DNA of 64,000 bases from Rhizobiaceae bacterium (GTDB taxonomy: Bacteria; Pseudomonadota; Alphaproteobacteria; Rhizobiales; Rhizobiaceae). Where the stretch lies: assembly GCA_017640615.1 (NCBI GenBank), contig JAEPQK010000001.1:434001-498000 (forward strand), read 5' to 3'. This document shows positions 49,529 through 59,124 of this stretch, piece after piece. Made by a program: the position numbers and the translations under genes. Under the pieces are notes generated by a model. That model ran no database searches. It was not told the DNA's origin and worked only from the letters and a program-made list of their open reading frames with translations. The stretch's first letter is position 1. Every line of letters begins with the position of its first letter.

Positions 49529-50329
49529 TTAGACTTTCGCCAGCCGGTGCAATGCGATCGCCGAAGACGCAGCGACATTCAGACTGTCGAAATCCGATGA
49601 AATTGCGATCCTGACGCCTTCCATCCGCGACATCAGCTCAGCCGGCAGGCCCTCGCCTTCCGTTCCGAAATAGAGCGCGGTTTGGCCCGCGGGCGCGATC
49701 TCCGAGATGTCCCGCGCACCGGACGGTGTGAGCGCCAGTTGGCGAAATCCCCTTGTGCCCAGCGCATCGAAAAGCGTGCGCCAGTCGGGAGCGACTGTGA
49801 ACGGGATTTTGAGAACGCCGCCCACGGAAACGCGGATCGCCTTGCGGTAAAGCGGGTCGCAGCTTGTCGCGTCGAGAATGACGGCATCGGCGCCGAAAGC
49901 CGCCGCGTTGCGGAAAATACCGCCGACATTGTCGTGATTCGAAATGCCGACAAGCGCGACGACAAGCGCATTCTCGGGCAGGGCGGCGATCATTTCCGCG
50001 ACGGGCTGCGGTGTGCGTCGGCGGGCCAGCGCCAGCACCCCACGATGCATGTGGAAGCCGGCGATTGCGTCCATCACGGCTGCGGGCGCGACATAAACCG
50101 GCAGGTCGCTCGGCGCTTTCGACAGAATGTCGCTGATGCCCTCCAGCCGATTCTCCAGCGTCAGAACCGATACCGGCTCGAAGCGGCCTGCCTCGAGCAG
50201 GACCCGCAGCACGACCTTGCCTTCGGCAATGAACAGCCCGTCGTCGCGCGCGAGATCACGGTCGCGGATATTGAGATAGCCGGCAATGCGCGGGTCGTCG
50301 GCGCTGTCGATTTCGATGATCGATGCCAT
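49529..50329 (-). CDS. SpoU/TrmH family RNA 2'-O-methyltransferase
   Basis: A 266-residue SPOUT-class methyltransferase. An N-terminal RNA-binding domain (ADDPRIAGYLNIRDRDL, FIAEGKVVLRVLLE) is followed by the trefoil-knot domain: motif 1 ISNHDNVGGIFRNAAAFG, motif 2 ALYFGTEGEGLP and motif 3 DSLNVAASSAIALH. The arginine and glycine residues needed for AdoMet binding are present. Target is rRNA or tRNA ribose; the exact position cannot be read from sequence. It is followed on the same strand by its neighbours and preceded, six bases away, by the HugZ-like stop. Confidence 0.92.
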   Translation of the reverse strand: MASIIEIDSADDPRIAGYLNIRDRDLARDDGLFIAEGKVVLRVLLEAGRFEPVSVLTLENRLEGISDILSKAPSDLPVYVAPAAVMDAIAGFHMHRGVLALARRRTPQPVAEMIAALPENALVVALVGISNHDNVGGIFRNAAAFGADAVILDATSCDPLYRKAIRVSVGGVLKIPFTVAPDWRTLFDALGTRGFRQLALTPSGARDISEIAPAGQTALYFGTEGEGLPAELMSRMEGVRIAISSDFDSLNVAASSAIALHRLAKV

Positions 50330-50335
50330 GCGCGG

Positions 50336-51103
50336 CTAGTTGTCCGCGAGCCGACAGCGCGCTGCGGCGGTCATGTCGGCTAGCACAGAGCGCAGGTCGT
50401 CGGCGGTGGCCAGGGGCTCGGGGAAGAGGATGCGCAGGTCGTCGTCATTACCGATCAGGTCGAAGCCTTCGGCGTCTATGCCCGTCAGTCGCCAGTCACC
50501 GCCGACGGCGCCACCAAACGCGCGAGCAAGAATGTTCACTGCGTCTGCATGGTTCGCGTTCATGTGCTCCACCGCCGACGGTTCTATCGCTTCCAGTTCC
50601 TTGTTGGGGACGCGCAGCAGTAGCTCATCCGCTTGCAGGACATAGGCTTTGCCGAAGCCGCCATTCAGGCTGCCGCTCACCGGTTCCAGCCGGAAATAGC
50701 TGAAGTCGCCGAAGCCGGCGTAAAGCCGGGCTTTCGGGTGCCGGTTGAGAAACCGGCATTCGATGACACTTCGGCGTTCGTCGTCGAGTGCGAGGCGGGT
50801 GGCGGTGCAGGCAACCGATATACGCGGGTGGGCGAGGGGGTCGCCCTTACCGGGTTCACCGACCAGCAGCGAGCAGCGTGGATCGGCGACCAGCCCGGTC
50901 GTATGCGCCGACAGCGCCGACACCAGAATGATCGGCGCGCCATCGAAATCGGTCGCAACCGCGACGCGGCTGGCTACGGGCGCGCCGCTTTCCGGGTCGA
51001 GCACGGCAATTGCGCCATGGCGCGCCGTGCGCAGCAATTTGCGCGCAAGGGCGATCGCCTCGGCATCCGTCGGCCGCAACACATCCTTCTTGTCTTTGCT
51101 CAC
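50336..51103 (-). CDS. HugZ-like pyridoxamine 5'-phosphate oxidase-fold protein (heme utilisation type)
   Basis: A 255-residue protein: residues ~15-160 form a split-barrel flavin/heme-binding domain (ALARKLLRTARHGAIAVLDPESGAPVASRV, AHTTGLVADPRCSLLVGEPGKGDPLAHPRI, in parts). The C-terminal ~85 residues are a DUF2470 domain (EHMNANHADAVNILARAFGG). This two-domain order is that of HugZ/HutZ heme-degrading proteins and related general PNPOx-like proteins. No heme uptake genes are adjacent, so a redox or heme-binding role is open. Confidence 0.85.
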   Translation of the reverse strand: MSKDKKDVLRPTDAEAIALARKLLRTARHGAIAVLDPESGAPVASRVAVATDFDGAPIILVSALSAHTTGLVADPRCSLLVGEPGKGDPLAHPRISVACTATRLALDDERRSVIECRFLNRHPKARLYAGFGDFSYFRLEPVSGSLNGGFGKAYVLQADELLLRVPNKELEAIEPSAVEHMNANHADAVNILARAFGGAVGGDWRLTGIDAEGFDLIGNDDDLRILFPEPLATADDLRSVLADMTAAARCRLADN

Positions 51104-51135
51104 GCCGAAGTCCCGATGGCTGCTACGAGGGCAGA

Positions 51136-52293
51136 CTATCCGTCGATGATGCCTTGGCTGACAAGGCCGTCGATTTCCTGCCTGTCGAAACCGAAGCCGG
51201 CCAGCGCCTCCGATGGGCTCGTATTTGCCGGACCTGCCACTTTGGAGGGCGTGCGGCCGAAGCGCGGTGCGGGCTGCGGCCGGGTCATGCCGGAGGTCGG
51301 GTCGGTATGTGTGTTGCGCGCGACATTGTGTGGATGCTTTGTCGCTTCCGAAAAGCTCAGCACCGGTGCGACGCAGGCATCAGTCGGCGCGAATAGCTCG
51401 GCCCAGTGGTCGCGCGGCTTGGATGCGATGCGCTCCGCGATCTCGGCGCGCATGCCGGCCCAGAGTTTCTGGTCGTACTGGCCTTTCACGAATCGTTCGC
51501 TCAGCGGCAGCAGCTTTGCGAATTCGGCGAAGAACTGCGGTTCGAGACAGGCGACCGCGATATAGCCGCCATCGGCCGCTTCATAAGTATCGTAAAACGG
51601 AGTGCCTGAATCGAGAAGGTTCGAGCCGCGCTTTTCGGTCCAGAAGCCGGTGGCGAGAAAGCTGTAGAAGGGTGCTGCCAGCATCGACGCACCATCGACC
51701 ATTGCGGTATCGACCACCTGACCCTTGCCGGTGCGGCTGCGCTCAAGAAGTGCGGCCAGCATGCCAGCGATAAGAAACATTGTGCCGCCGCCGAAATCGG
51801 CGACGAGATTGAGCGGGGGTGTCGGCTTGCCGTCCTTCGGGCCGATCGCGTGGAGAACGCCGGACAATGCCAGATAGGTGAGGTCGTGGCCGGCGCGGTT
51901 TGCCAGCGGGCCATCCTGGCCAAAGCCGGTCATGCGGCCGTAGACCAGTGCCGGGTTGCGCGCGTGCGCGGCGTCCGGGCCAAGGCCGAGGCGCTCCATG
52001 ACGCCTGGACGAAACCCTTCGACGAGACCATCAGCCTTTTCGGCCAGTTTGAGCACCAGCTCGACCGCGCTCGGATCACGCAGATCGAGCCGGATGATCG
52101 ACCTGCCATGGCGATCAAGATCGTATTTCTCCGGTATCGTCAGAAAGGCGCGCGCCGAGGACTTCCGCTCGATGCGGATGACCTCGCTGCCCATCTCGGC
52201 CAGCATCAGCCCGGCCAGCGGTACCGGGCCAAGCCCGGCCATCTCGATGATCCGGAAACCGGCGAGCGGCCCGCTTCTTGTTCCCGCCGCCAC
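51136..52293 (-). CDS. CaiB/BaiF family (class III) CoA-transferase
   Basis: A 385-residue protein of the formyl-CoA transferase/alpha-methylacyl-CoA racemase family. GFRIIEMAGLGPVPLAGLMLAEMGSEVIRIER (in parts) is at the N-terminus, and GRMTGFGQDGPLANRAGHDLTYLALSGVLHAIG contains the catalytic aspartate (GHDLTYL). PYQ-like FYDTYEAADGGYIAVACLEPQFF follows. The GPLAGFRIIE start and lack of CoA-specific extensions favour the racemase branch (AMACR), which inverts 2-methylacyl-CoA. It is encoded 15 bases after an SDR related to 3-hydroxy-2-methylacyl-CoA dehydrogenases, a sensible pair for methyl-branched acyl-CoA breakdown. Confidence 0.9.
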   Translation of the reverse strand: MAAGTRSGPLAGFRIIEMAGLGPVPLAGLMLAEMGSEVIRIERKSSARAFLTIPEKYDLDRHGRSIIRLDLRDPSAVELVLKLAEKADGLVEGFRPGVMERLGLGPDAAHARNPALVYGRMTGFGQDGPLANRAGHDLTYLALSGVLHAIGPKDGKPTPPLNLVADFGGGTMFLIAGMLAALLERSRTGKGQVVDTAMVDGASMLAAPFYSFLATGFWTEKRGSNLLDSGTPFYDTYEAADGGYIAVACLEPQFFAEFAKLLPLSERFVKGQYDQKLWAGMRAEIAERIASKPRDHWAELFAPTDACVAPVLSFSEATKHPHNVARNTHTDPTSGMTRPQPAPRFGRTPSKVAGPANTSPSEALAGFGFDRQEIDGLVSQGIIDG

Positions 52294-52308
52294 GACGTCA
52301 CTCCGTGT

Positions 52309-53070
52309 CTAGCGCGGGGCCATGCGAATGGCGCCGTCGAGCCTGATCGTTTCGCCGTTGAGCATCTGGTTCTCAACGATGTGGCATGCGAGCGCGCCAT
52401 ATTCGGCGGGTTCACCGAGCCGCGGCGGGAAGGGCACCTGCTGGCCAAGCGAATCCTGCGCGTCTTGCGGCAGGCCGGCCAGCATCGGCGTACGGAAAAT
52501 GCCCGGTGCGATGGTGCAGACGCGAATGCCCGCGCGGGCAAGATCGCGCGCCACGGGCAGTGTCATGCCGACTACGCCACCTTTTGAGGACGAGTAGGCC
52601 GCCTGGCCGATCTGGCCGTCATAGGCGGCAACGGATGCAGTGTTCACGATCACGCCGCGCTCGCCGCCTTCCAGCGGCTCCTGCGCTTCTGCGCGCACGG
52701 CAAACAGGCGGATCATGTTGAAGGTTCCGATCAGATTGACCTCGATCACCTTGCGATAGAGGTCGAGCGAGTGTGCGCCTTCCTTGCCGGTCGTCTTCAT
52801 GGCGATGCCGATGCCGGCGCAATTGACCAGAATGCGGGGCGTACCGAGTTTTTCGGTCGCTTCCTCGAACGCGGCCTCGCCTGCTTCAGCGCTGGAAACG
52901 TCGCATTTGATCGCGATGCCGCCAATATCGGCCGCGACAGCCTCGGCATTCTTGATGCCGACATCGAGCAACGCCACCTTCGCGCCCTTTGCCGCAAGTG
53001 CGCGCGCTGTCGCTTCGCCGAGGCCGGAGCCACCGCCAGTAACCACCGCAATCTGACCGGATGGATTCAT
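52309..53070 (-). CDS. SDR family dehydrogenase, HSD17B10-like (3-hydroxy-2-methylbutyryl/3-hydroxyacyl-CoA dehydrogenase type)
   Basis: A 253-residue classical [40 protein letters not shown], the serine in [43 protein letters not shown] (in parts; catalytic Y and K) and a TPML loop are all present. Long insertions around [10 protein letters not shown] and [19 protein letters not shown] are typical of type 10 hydroxysteroid/hydroxyacyl-CoA dehydrogenases. It precedes the racemase-like gene. Likely role: oxidation of a 3-hydroxyacyl-CoA with a 2-methyl branch. Confidence 0.9.
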   Translation of the reverse strand: MNPSGQIAVVTGGGSGLGEATARALAAKGAKVALLDVGIKNAEAVAADIGGIAIKCDVSSAEAGEAAFEEATEKLGTPRILVNCAGIGIAMKTTGKEGAHSLDLYRKVIEVNLIGTFNMIRLFAVRAEAQEPLEGGERGVIVNTASVAAYDGQIGQAAYSSSKGGVVGMTLPVARDLARAGIRVCTIAPGIFRTPMLAGLPQDAQDSLGQQVPFPPRLGEPAEYGALACHIVENQMLNGETIRLDGAIRMAPR

Positions 53071-53200
53071 CCATTCCTCCCGAATGTTATGTTCTAAAAC
53101 AATTTGCGCACATCGTACCGGCAGCCCGATGACGCGCGCAAGGCGCGTCTCGTCTCAGGCACACGAAAATTCAGGTGCGCGTGGGAAGGGCAGCCCGCGC

Positions 53201-55690
53201 TCAGGCGCGCTGCTGGTGCTGCTGGCCGGCGCTGATCCATTCGATGAGCTTCGTGGCCAGCCTGTCGGGCGAGACAGGCTTGGTAAGGTAGTCATCCATT
53301 CCCGCATCGATGCAGCGTTCGCGGTCGCCCTTCAGCGCATGCGCGGTGATGCCGATGATCGGGGTATGCGGCAGGCCTTGATCGGCTTCCGCGGCGCGGA
53401 TTGCCTGCGTCGCTTCAAGGCCGTTCATGCCAGGCATGGAGACATCCATGAGGATCAGGCGCGGGCGGCGCCGCATCCAGGTGTCGACCGCGCTTTTGCC
53501 ATTATCCACGATGCGGAACTGGTAATCGAGCGGCTTCAGGATTTGATCGAAGACGAGCTGATTTACCTCATTGTCCTCGGCGACCAGAATGTCCAGCGCG
53601 TCGGGGTTCAGCCCGGTTGATGGTGCCGGTGTCGGATCGATGGTCGGCGTAGTCAGGTCGGTGGGTGGCTGCGTCGCAGAAGCCACGCTCGGGGCAGGTG
53701 TCAGATCGGCCGCGATGGGCGCGGCCCTTGCCGCCGTGGGGACGTCGTGCCCGAGCCGCGCCGCCGACAGGCGCTCCTTGATCGCGGCATGCAGTGCCGA
53801 CGAACGGGCTGGCTTGGTCAGGATTGCAGATGCCCCGGCGGCTTTCAGCTCGCGGAAGGCGAGGCCGTGGTCGACCGATGTAAGCAGGATGACAGGTACG
53901 TCGCGCGTCGCTTCCCGTTCGCGGAGCGCGGTCAGTACCGCAGCGCCATTCATGTCAGGCATCTGATAATCGAGGATCACCAGGTCGACGCCCGTGCCCA
54001 ACTTGGCCGCGTGATCGACAAAATCGATGGCCAGCCGGCCGCTTTCGACCGCGCAGCTGTCATAGCCCCAATTGCGGAGCATCTCGGTGAAAATCTCGCA
54101 GTTGATCGCATTGTCGTCGACGATCAGAACGCGCGCGCCGACATGATCGTCGGCGACGATTGGTTCTACGTCCTGCGCTTCGTGTTCCATGAGAGGCACC
54201 TCGAACCAGAAAGTGGAGCCGACGCCGACCTCGCTTCTGGCGCCGAATTTGCCGTCCATCAAGGCGACCAGCCGCGAAGCGATCGCAAGCCCCAGACCGG
54301 TTCCTTCGTGGCGGCGGGTGGATGATGTGTCGACCTGGCTGAATTTCTCGAAAACGCTGCTGAGTTTGTCTTCCGGAATACCAATGCCGGTATCAGTCAC
54401 CGCGAAGCGGGTGCCCCCGGGGCTGCGCGACAGCTCGATCAGCACATGGCCCTGCTCGGTGAACTTTACTGCATTGCCGGCAAGATTGGTCAGAATCTGA
54501 CGCAGCCGTCCAACATCGCCGACCACCCATTGCGGTAGTTCGGGATCGACGCGCACCACCAGTTCCAAGTCCTTTTCTGACGCGCGCGAAGACACCAGCG
54601 TCGCCACATCCTCTACGGCCTCGCGAAGATCGAAGGGTGCGGGGTCGAATTCGATATGGCCGGCGTCGATCTTGGAGAAGTCGAGAATGTCGTTGATGAT
54701 GGTGAGTAGCGCTGCGCCGGACTTCACGATGACATCGGTAAATGTGCGCTGGCGCTGGTCCAGGTCGGTCTGGGCCAGCAGCTCGGCCATGCCCATCACA
54801 CCGTTCATGGGCGTCCGGATTTCATGGCTCATATTGGCCAGGAATTCCGATTTGGCCTTTTCCGAGGATTTGGCTGCTTCAAGTGCTGCGCGCAACTTGT
54901 CGAGCGCTTTGCGGACCGAGCGTTCCATCGGCATGAAGAAGACAAACAGGATCAGGGCCGCAAACAGCCAGAAGAAACTGCCGGCAACGTTGATCGCGAT
55001 CTTGGTGCGGTCGGCGAGTACCCGGTTCAGCTGGCGCAGCGCCTCTGCCTGCTCCTTGAGCGTCGGCTTGACCGCAAGGTCGATATAGCCCTCCAGAAAC
55101 GTGCCCGCCGCGGCGGGTTTATCGATCGCCTCAAGCGCTGCGTCCCGCACCTGCCCCTGCCAATGCTCGATCAGCTCCGGCGGTCCCATTCGCCCGTAGG
55201 GCGTGTAGACGAGGAGTAGCGCCTTCAGGCTTTCCTCGGCGCGGCTCCATGCTTCCATGGTGCGTTCATGGAGATCGTCCAGCCGCCCCGATTGCACCTT
55301 GAGCGCTCTGGCCGCCGTCTCGGAGATACGCGGATCGGCGTCAGTCAGCTGGATCGAGCTGCGGGTCAGGTAGTCGCCGAGATCGTCTGCCTCGGCGATC
55401 AGCGTTGCCATGTGGGTGGCGTTGGAAAAATAGCTGTTTGCTTTGTGGGCTCCTGCAACGGCAATGCCGCATACGCCCACGAAAATCATCGTTACAAGGA
55501 TGTTGCGCACGCGCATGCCGCCGACCGCGCGAGCGATCGTATCAGCAGTGTCAGCGGCGCCTGTGGCTATTCCGGCTTCCGGGACTTCGCCCTTTGCCGG
55601 ACGGGCGCGCAAGCCGCCCAACCACGTTCGCGACGCCTGCCCCCGCTTTCGCCGCAGTCCGCGCTTTAGCGAGGCCAAAGTGCCAGCCAT
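53201..55690 (-). CDS. Hybrid sensor histidine kinase with two receiver domains
   Basis: An 829-residue membrane kinase. Spans at ~62-82 and ~232-252 enclose a periplasmic helical sensor of about 150 residues with no recognisable small-molecule domain. Then come HisKA with H289 in [18 protein letters not shown], a catalytic ATPase domain ([33 protein letters not shown]), receiver 1 ([18 protein letters not shown], phosphoacceptor in [13 protein letters not shown]) and receiver 2 ([34 protein letters not shown]). A proline/alanine/threonine-rich linker separates the receivers. There is no Hpt domain, so an external phosphotransferase is needed. The target is unknown; the choline operon follows on the same strand. 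Confidence 0.93.
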   Translation of the reverse strand: MAGTLASLKRGLRRKRGQASRTWLGGLRARPAKGEVPEAGIATGAADTADTIARAVGGMRVRNILVTMIFVGVCGIAVAGAHKANSYFSNATHMATLIAEADDLGDYLTRSSIQLTDADPRISETAARALKVQSGRLDDLHERTMEAWSRAEESLKALLLVYTPYGRMGPPELIEHWQGQVRDAALEAIDKPAAAGTFLEGYIDLAVKPTLKEQAEALRQLNRVLADRTKIAINVAGSFFWLFAALILFVFFMPMERSVRKALDKLRAALEAAKSSEKAKSEFLANMSHEIRTPMNGVMGMAELLAQTDLDQRQRTFTDVIVKSGAALLTIINDILDFSKIDAGHIEFDPAPFDLREAVEDVATLVSSRASEKDLELVVRVDPELPQWVVGDVGRLRQILTNLAGNAVKFTEQGHVLIELSRSPGGTRFAVTDTGIGIPEDKLSSVFEKFSQVDTSSTRRHEGTGLGLAIASRLVALMDGKFGARSEVGVGSTFWFEVPLMEHEAQDVEPIVADDHVGARVLIVDDNAINCEIFTEMLRNWGYDSCAVESGRLAIDFVDHAAKLGTGVDLVILDYQMPDMNGAAVLTALREREATRDVPVILLTSVDHGLAFRELKAAGASAILTKPARSSALHAAIKERLSAARLGHDVPTAARAAPIAADLTPAPSVASATQPPTDLTTPTIDPTPAPSTGLNPDALDILVAEDNEVNQLVFDQILKPLDYQFRIVDNGKSAVDTWMRRRPRLILMDVSMPGMNGLEATQAIRAAEADQGLPHTPIIGITAHALKGDRERCIDAGMDDYLTKPVSPDRLATKLIEWISAGQQHQQRA

Positions 55691-55853
55691 GCAACGGCTC
55701 CCCTACAGATGGGTGCCGAGTATCAGCTGGTAAGGTGAAGTTTGGGTAAAGAACTCTTTGTAATCATTTGCGAAGATTGAGCTCGCACCGGACCTTACGT
55801 CAGCTCCATTGAGCGCGTGACTTAAGACCATCTTCGGCAAGTCAATCGAGCGA

Positions 55854-57041
55854 TCAGCGCCGCAGTATCGCCTTTAGAATATCCCTGATGCCGATTGCGC
55901 CCATGAAGCGCGACTGCTCGTCAAAGAGCGCGACGGGTGCGGTGTGCGACTGGTGCATCGCCTGCATGACAAGGCGCAGCGGCGTGCCGGGTTTTGCCCA
56001 ATAGACCGGTTGCACACCGGGCTTTATGTCCTCCAGCGGGTCGCAGGAGGTCCACATTGCCGGCTTGCCATTGTGCTCGGCGGCGACGACGAGGCCGTTC
56101 TTGTCGAGTTGGAATCGGGTCGTGCGCCTGCGGTCGAGCCACAGCCAGTCGTCGCCGGCGGTTTCCAGGTCGCGCTTATCGCGCATCACGTTCCACGCCG
56201 TCAGCACGGAGAGGGGATTCACGTTGGCGATGAAGTCGCGCACATAATCATTGGCTGGCGAAAGCACGATTTCTTCAGGCGTACCGGTCTGCACGATGCG
56301 GCCGCCCTCCATAATCGTGATGCGGTTGCCGATCTTGAGCGCTTCCTCCAGGTCGTGACTGACGAAGAGGATCGTCTTGTGCAGCTTCTCCTGAAGATCG
56401 AGCAATTCGTCCTGCAGCTTGGTGCGGATCAGCGGGTCGAGCGCCGAAAAGGGCTCATCCATCAGAAGAATAGGAGCTTCCGTAACAAAAGCACGTGCGA
56501 GCCCAACGCGCTGCTGCATGCCGCCGGAAAGCTCATGGGCATATTTGGCCGACCACTCCGCAAGTCCGACCAGCTCAAGCTGGCGTGCTACGCGTTCCTT
56601 GCGCTCGCGCGGAGGCACGCCGGACAGTTCGAGCCCGAAGCCGACATTTTCCTCGACGGTGCGCCATGGAAGCAGCGCGAACTGCTGGAACACCATCGCC
56701 ACGCATTCGCGTCGGATCTTGCGTAGGTCGGTCGCAGCGCAACTCACGACATCGGCCGACCAGTCATCGTCATGCACCACGACTTCGCCGCGCGTGACCT
56801 TGTTGAGGCCGTTTACGGCACGCAGGAGCGTCGATTTTCCGGAACCCGACAGACCCATCAGAACGGAGATTTCGCCTTGTTCGACCGTCAGGCTGCAGCC
56901 CGCGCAGCCAAGCACCGAGCCGGTCTTTTCCAGAATTTCGGCGCGGTTCGATCCCGCGTCGAGCATAGGCAGCGCCTCGGCCTGCTCCTTCTCCGTTCCG
57001 AACAGGATATCGACGTCGCGGAAATCTATCGCACTGCTCAT
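55854..57041 (-). CDS. choV: Choline/glycine betaine ABC transporter ATP-binding protein ChoV
   Basis: A 395-residue ATPase of the ProV/OpuA family. Walker A is GLSGSGKST, the signature LSGGMQQRVGLARAF, and Walker B ILLMDEPFSALD. The C-terminus (VQPVYWAKPGTPLRLVMQAMHQSHTAPVALFDEQSRFMGAIGIRDILKAI, in parts) is a CBS-like region that in OpuA senses osmolarity; one half of a tandem seems better preserved. It overlaps the permease gene by four bases. With ChoX and ChoW it imports choline for conversion to glycine betaine or for growth. ProV is the alternative name, but the strongly ChoX-like binding protein favours choline. Confidence 0.9.
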   Translation of the reverse strand: MSSAIDFRDVDILFGTEKEQAEALPMLDAGSNRAEILEKTGSVLGCAGCSLTVEQGEISVLMGLSGSGKSTLLRAVNGLNKVTRGEVVVHDDDWSADVVSCAATDLRKIRRECVAMVFQQFALLPWRTVEENVGFGLELSGVPPRERKERVARQLELVGLAEWSAKYAHELSGGMQQRVGLARAFVTEAPILLMDEPFSALDPLIRTKLQDELLDLQEKLHKTILFVSHDLEEALKIGNRITIMEGGRIVQTGTPEEIVLSPANDYVRDFIANVNPLSVLTAWNVMRDKRDLETAGDDWLWLDRRRTTRFQLDKNGLVVAAEHNGKPAMWTSCDPLEDIKPGVQPVYWAKPGTPLRLVMQAMHQSHTAPVALFDEQSRFMGAIGIRDILKAILRR

Positions 57042-57892
57042 TTCTGCTCGTCCTGTCCGATGCGCGCTACGCGGTCGAGGATGATTGCCAGCACCACGAT
57101 GGCGAGGCCGGCCTCGAGGCCGAGCGGAATGTTGACCGAGTTCAGTGCTCGCACCACCGGCTTGCCAAGCCCGTCAGCGCCGATCAGAGCTGCGATCACG
57201 ACCATCGACAGCGACAGCATGATGCATTGTGTCAGGCCTGCCATGATCGTCGGCAGAGCCGAGGGGAGTTCTACTTTCCAAAGCAACTGCCGCTTGGTGG
57301 CGCCGAATGAGGCGCCAGCCTCGAGAAGCGGCTTGGGCACAGAGGTAATGCCGAGCCAGGTGAGGCGGATCGGTGCCGGCATCGCGAAGATCACAGTCAC
57401 GATCAGGCCCGGCGCAATGCCGAGGCCGAACAAGATCAGCACAGGGATGAGGTAGACGAAAGTCGGCAGGGTCTGCATCAGGTCCAGAATGGGCTGCAAT
57501 ACGCGATAAACGCGTTCGTTGTGGGCTGCCCAGATGCCGATGGGTACGCCGATTGCCATCGAGACCGAGGCGGCCGCGACGACCAGAACGAGCGTCTCGA
57601 CCGTTTCTTCCCAAAGACCCTGATTGATAATGAAGAGAAGGCCGGCCACTACGCCGATGGAGAGCTTCCAGGACCGCTTTAGCCACCAGGCGAGGGCGGC
57701 GATCAGGAGCACAAGAAGGACAGGCGGAGATGCGAGGAGGAGATCGACCAGGCCTTCCAGGACGACCTTGAAAATGTCAGCAAGAGTGTCGAAGAACCAG
57801 GCGAAATTCGTCGTCAGAAAATCGAAAAAGTCTTTGCCCCAGCGGCCGATGGGTATTTTCCAACTGGCTACCCACTCCGAGATCGGATCCAT
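57038..57892 (-). CDS. choW: Choline/betaine ABC transporter permease ChoW
   Basis: A 284-residue permease of the ProW family. An N-terminal amphipathic region (WGKDFFDFLTTNFAWFFDTLADIF) precedes about six spans. The coupling loop with GASFGATKRQLLWKVELPSALPTIMAGL and VIAALIGADGLG is characteristic. It lies 71 bases after the choX stop, beyond a hairpin, and overlaps choV by four bases. Confidence 0.92.
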   Translation of the reverse strand: MDPISEWVASWKIPIGRWGKDFFDFLTTNFAWFFDTLADIFKVVLEGLVDLLLASPPVLLVLLIAALAWWLKRSWKLSIGVVAGLLFIINQGLWEETVETLVLVVAAASVSMAIGVPIGIWAAHNERVYRVLQPILDLMQTLPTFVYLIPVLILFGLGIAPGLIVTVIFAMPAPIRLTWLGITSVPKPLLEAGASFGATKRQLLWKVELPSALPTIMAGLTQCIMLSLSMVVIAALIGADGLGKPVVRALNSVNIPLGLEAGLAIVVLAIILDRVARIGQDEQK

Positions 57893-57908
57893 ATCTTCCC
57901 CTCAAATT

Positions 57909-57942
57909 GCCGGGCGGTCGGCATCCCCTCCGACCGCCCGGC
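57909..57942 (-). terminator. 13-bp hairpin between choX and choW
   Basis: GCCGGGCGGTCGG pairs perfectly with its complement at 57930-57942 around an eight-base loop, 21 bases after the choX stop. There is no T-run. It parallels the hairpin after the peptide-type binding protein at 20312-20341 and probably stabilises the choX mRNA end, lowering choWV expression. Confidence 0.6.
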
Positions 57943-57963
57943 ATTGTTTCATGCTTCGGCTGA

Positions 57964-58911
57964 TTACATGCCGAGCTTTGCTTTGACCGCGCCCATGGCA
58001 TCGCCGCCATCAAAAGTGGTCACGCCAGCGAGCCAGGGGCCGACCGCATCCGGATTGGCCTTCAGCCAGGCGGTCGCGGCGTCGTTGGCGTCTGCGCCGT
58101 CATTCAGGATGGCGCCCATGATCTCATTTTCCATCTTCAGCGAAAAGACCATGTTGGAAAAGAGCTTGCCGAGGTTCGGGCATTCATCAGCGAAGCCAGC
58201 GCGGACATTGGTGTGAACCGTCGCGCCACCGTAGTTGGGCCCGAAGATATCGTCGCCACCGGAGAGGTAAGCCATCTCGACGTTTGCGTTCATCGGATGC
58301 GGTTCCCAACCAAGGAACACGACGTGTTCGTTGGAGTTCACGGCGCGCTGCACCTGGGACAGCATGCCGGCCTCGGAGCTCTCGACCACCTCGAAACCGT
58401 TCAGCCCGAACGTATCGGCCTCGATCATGTCGAGGATCAGACGGTTACCGTCATTGCCGGGCTCGATGCCGTAGATCTTGCCATCCAGCTCATCCTCGAA
58501 CTTGGCGATGTCCTGGAAGCTTTGAAGACCGGCGTCATAGGTGTATTTCGGAACGGCCAGCGTATATTTCGCGCCTTCGAGATTGGTCACCAGTGTTTCC
58601 ACCGAACCGTCCTCGCGGTAGGGCGCGATATCGGCTTCCATCGTCGGCATCCAGTTGCCGAGGAAGACATCGACGTCCTTGTTCTTCAGCGATGCGTAGG
58701 TGACCGGTACCGAGAGCACCTGAACTTCGGGCTCGTAGCCAAGCGCATCGAGAACAACCGAGGCGGTTGCGGTAGTCGCCGTGATGTCGGTCCAGCCCAC
58801 ATCGGAGAAGGTGACGGACTTGCAGCTTTCAGGGTCAGCGGCAAAAGCGCCGCCGGTCGAAAGCGCGGTGGCTACGCCAAGCGCAAGTGTAAAGGATTTC
58901 AATCGCGTCAT
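57964..58911 (-). CDS. choX: Choline-binding protein ChoX
   Basis: A 315-residue periplasmic protein (signal SFTLALGVATALSTGGAFA, mature start ADPESCKSVTFSDVGWTDITATTATASVVLDALGY in parts). The aromatic box of choline-binding proteins is visible: GWTDI, VFLGNWMPTMEADI, GIEPGNDGN and FLGWEPHPMNANV. The start at 58911 has GGGAG seven bases upstream; the longer frame upstream lacks one. It is nearly the S. meliloti ChoX pattern as I recall it. It heads the choXWV operon and is divergent from tdk. Confidence 0.93.
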   Translation of the reverse strand: MTRLKSFTLALGVATALSTGGAFAADPESCKSVTFSDVGWTDITATTATASVVLDALGYEPEVQVLSVPVTYASLKNKDVDVFLGNWMPTMEADIAPYREDGSVETLVTNLEGAKYTLAVPKYTYDAGLQSFQDIAKFEDELDGKIYGIEPGNDGNRLILDMIEADTFGLNGFEVVESSEAGMLSQVQRAVNSNEHVVFLGWEPHPMNANVEMAYLSGGDDIFGPNYGGATVHTNVRAGFADECPNLGKLFSNMVFSLKMENEIMGAILNDGADANDAATAWLKANPDAVGPWLAGVTTFDGGDAMGAVKAKLGM

Positions 58912-59124
58912 CTGGATACTCCCGTTTTGTGGATCATGTTGTTGCGGCCAGTGAACAGGCCGAAGTCGTGGTCTGGAACCAAACATCATCTTCCGCCGGT
59001 TTCAAGGTGCCTGCCGATGTCCATTGCGTCGCGCACTGGCCGATGTGCGACGCCGCGTGTCGTTTTCCGTGGAGGACGCAGAGTTGCGACTCCCGTGTTC
59101 GTCCTCTTTGCGATTAATGGGCTG

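Noticed and set aside
58213..59124. Long plus-strand frame leading into thymidine kinase
   Set aside because: The part before MAKLYF is antisense to choX and lacks any Tdk feature; the gene starts at 59125.
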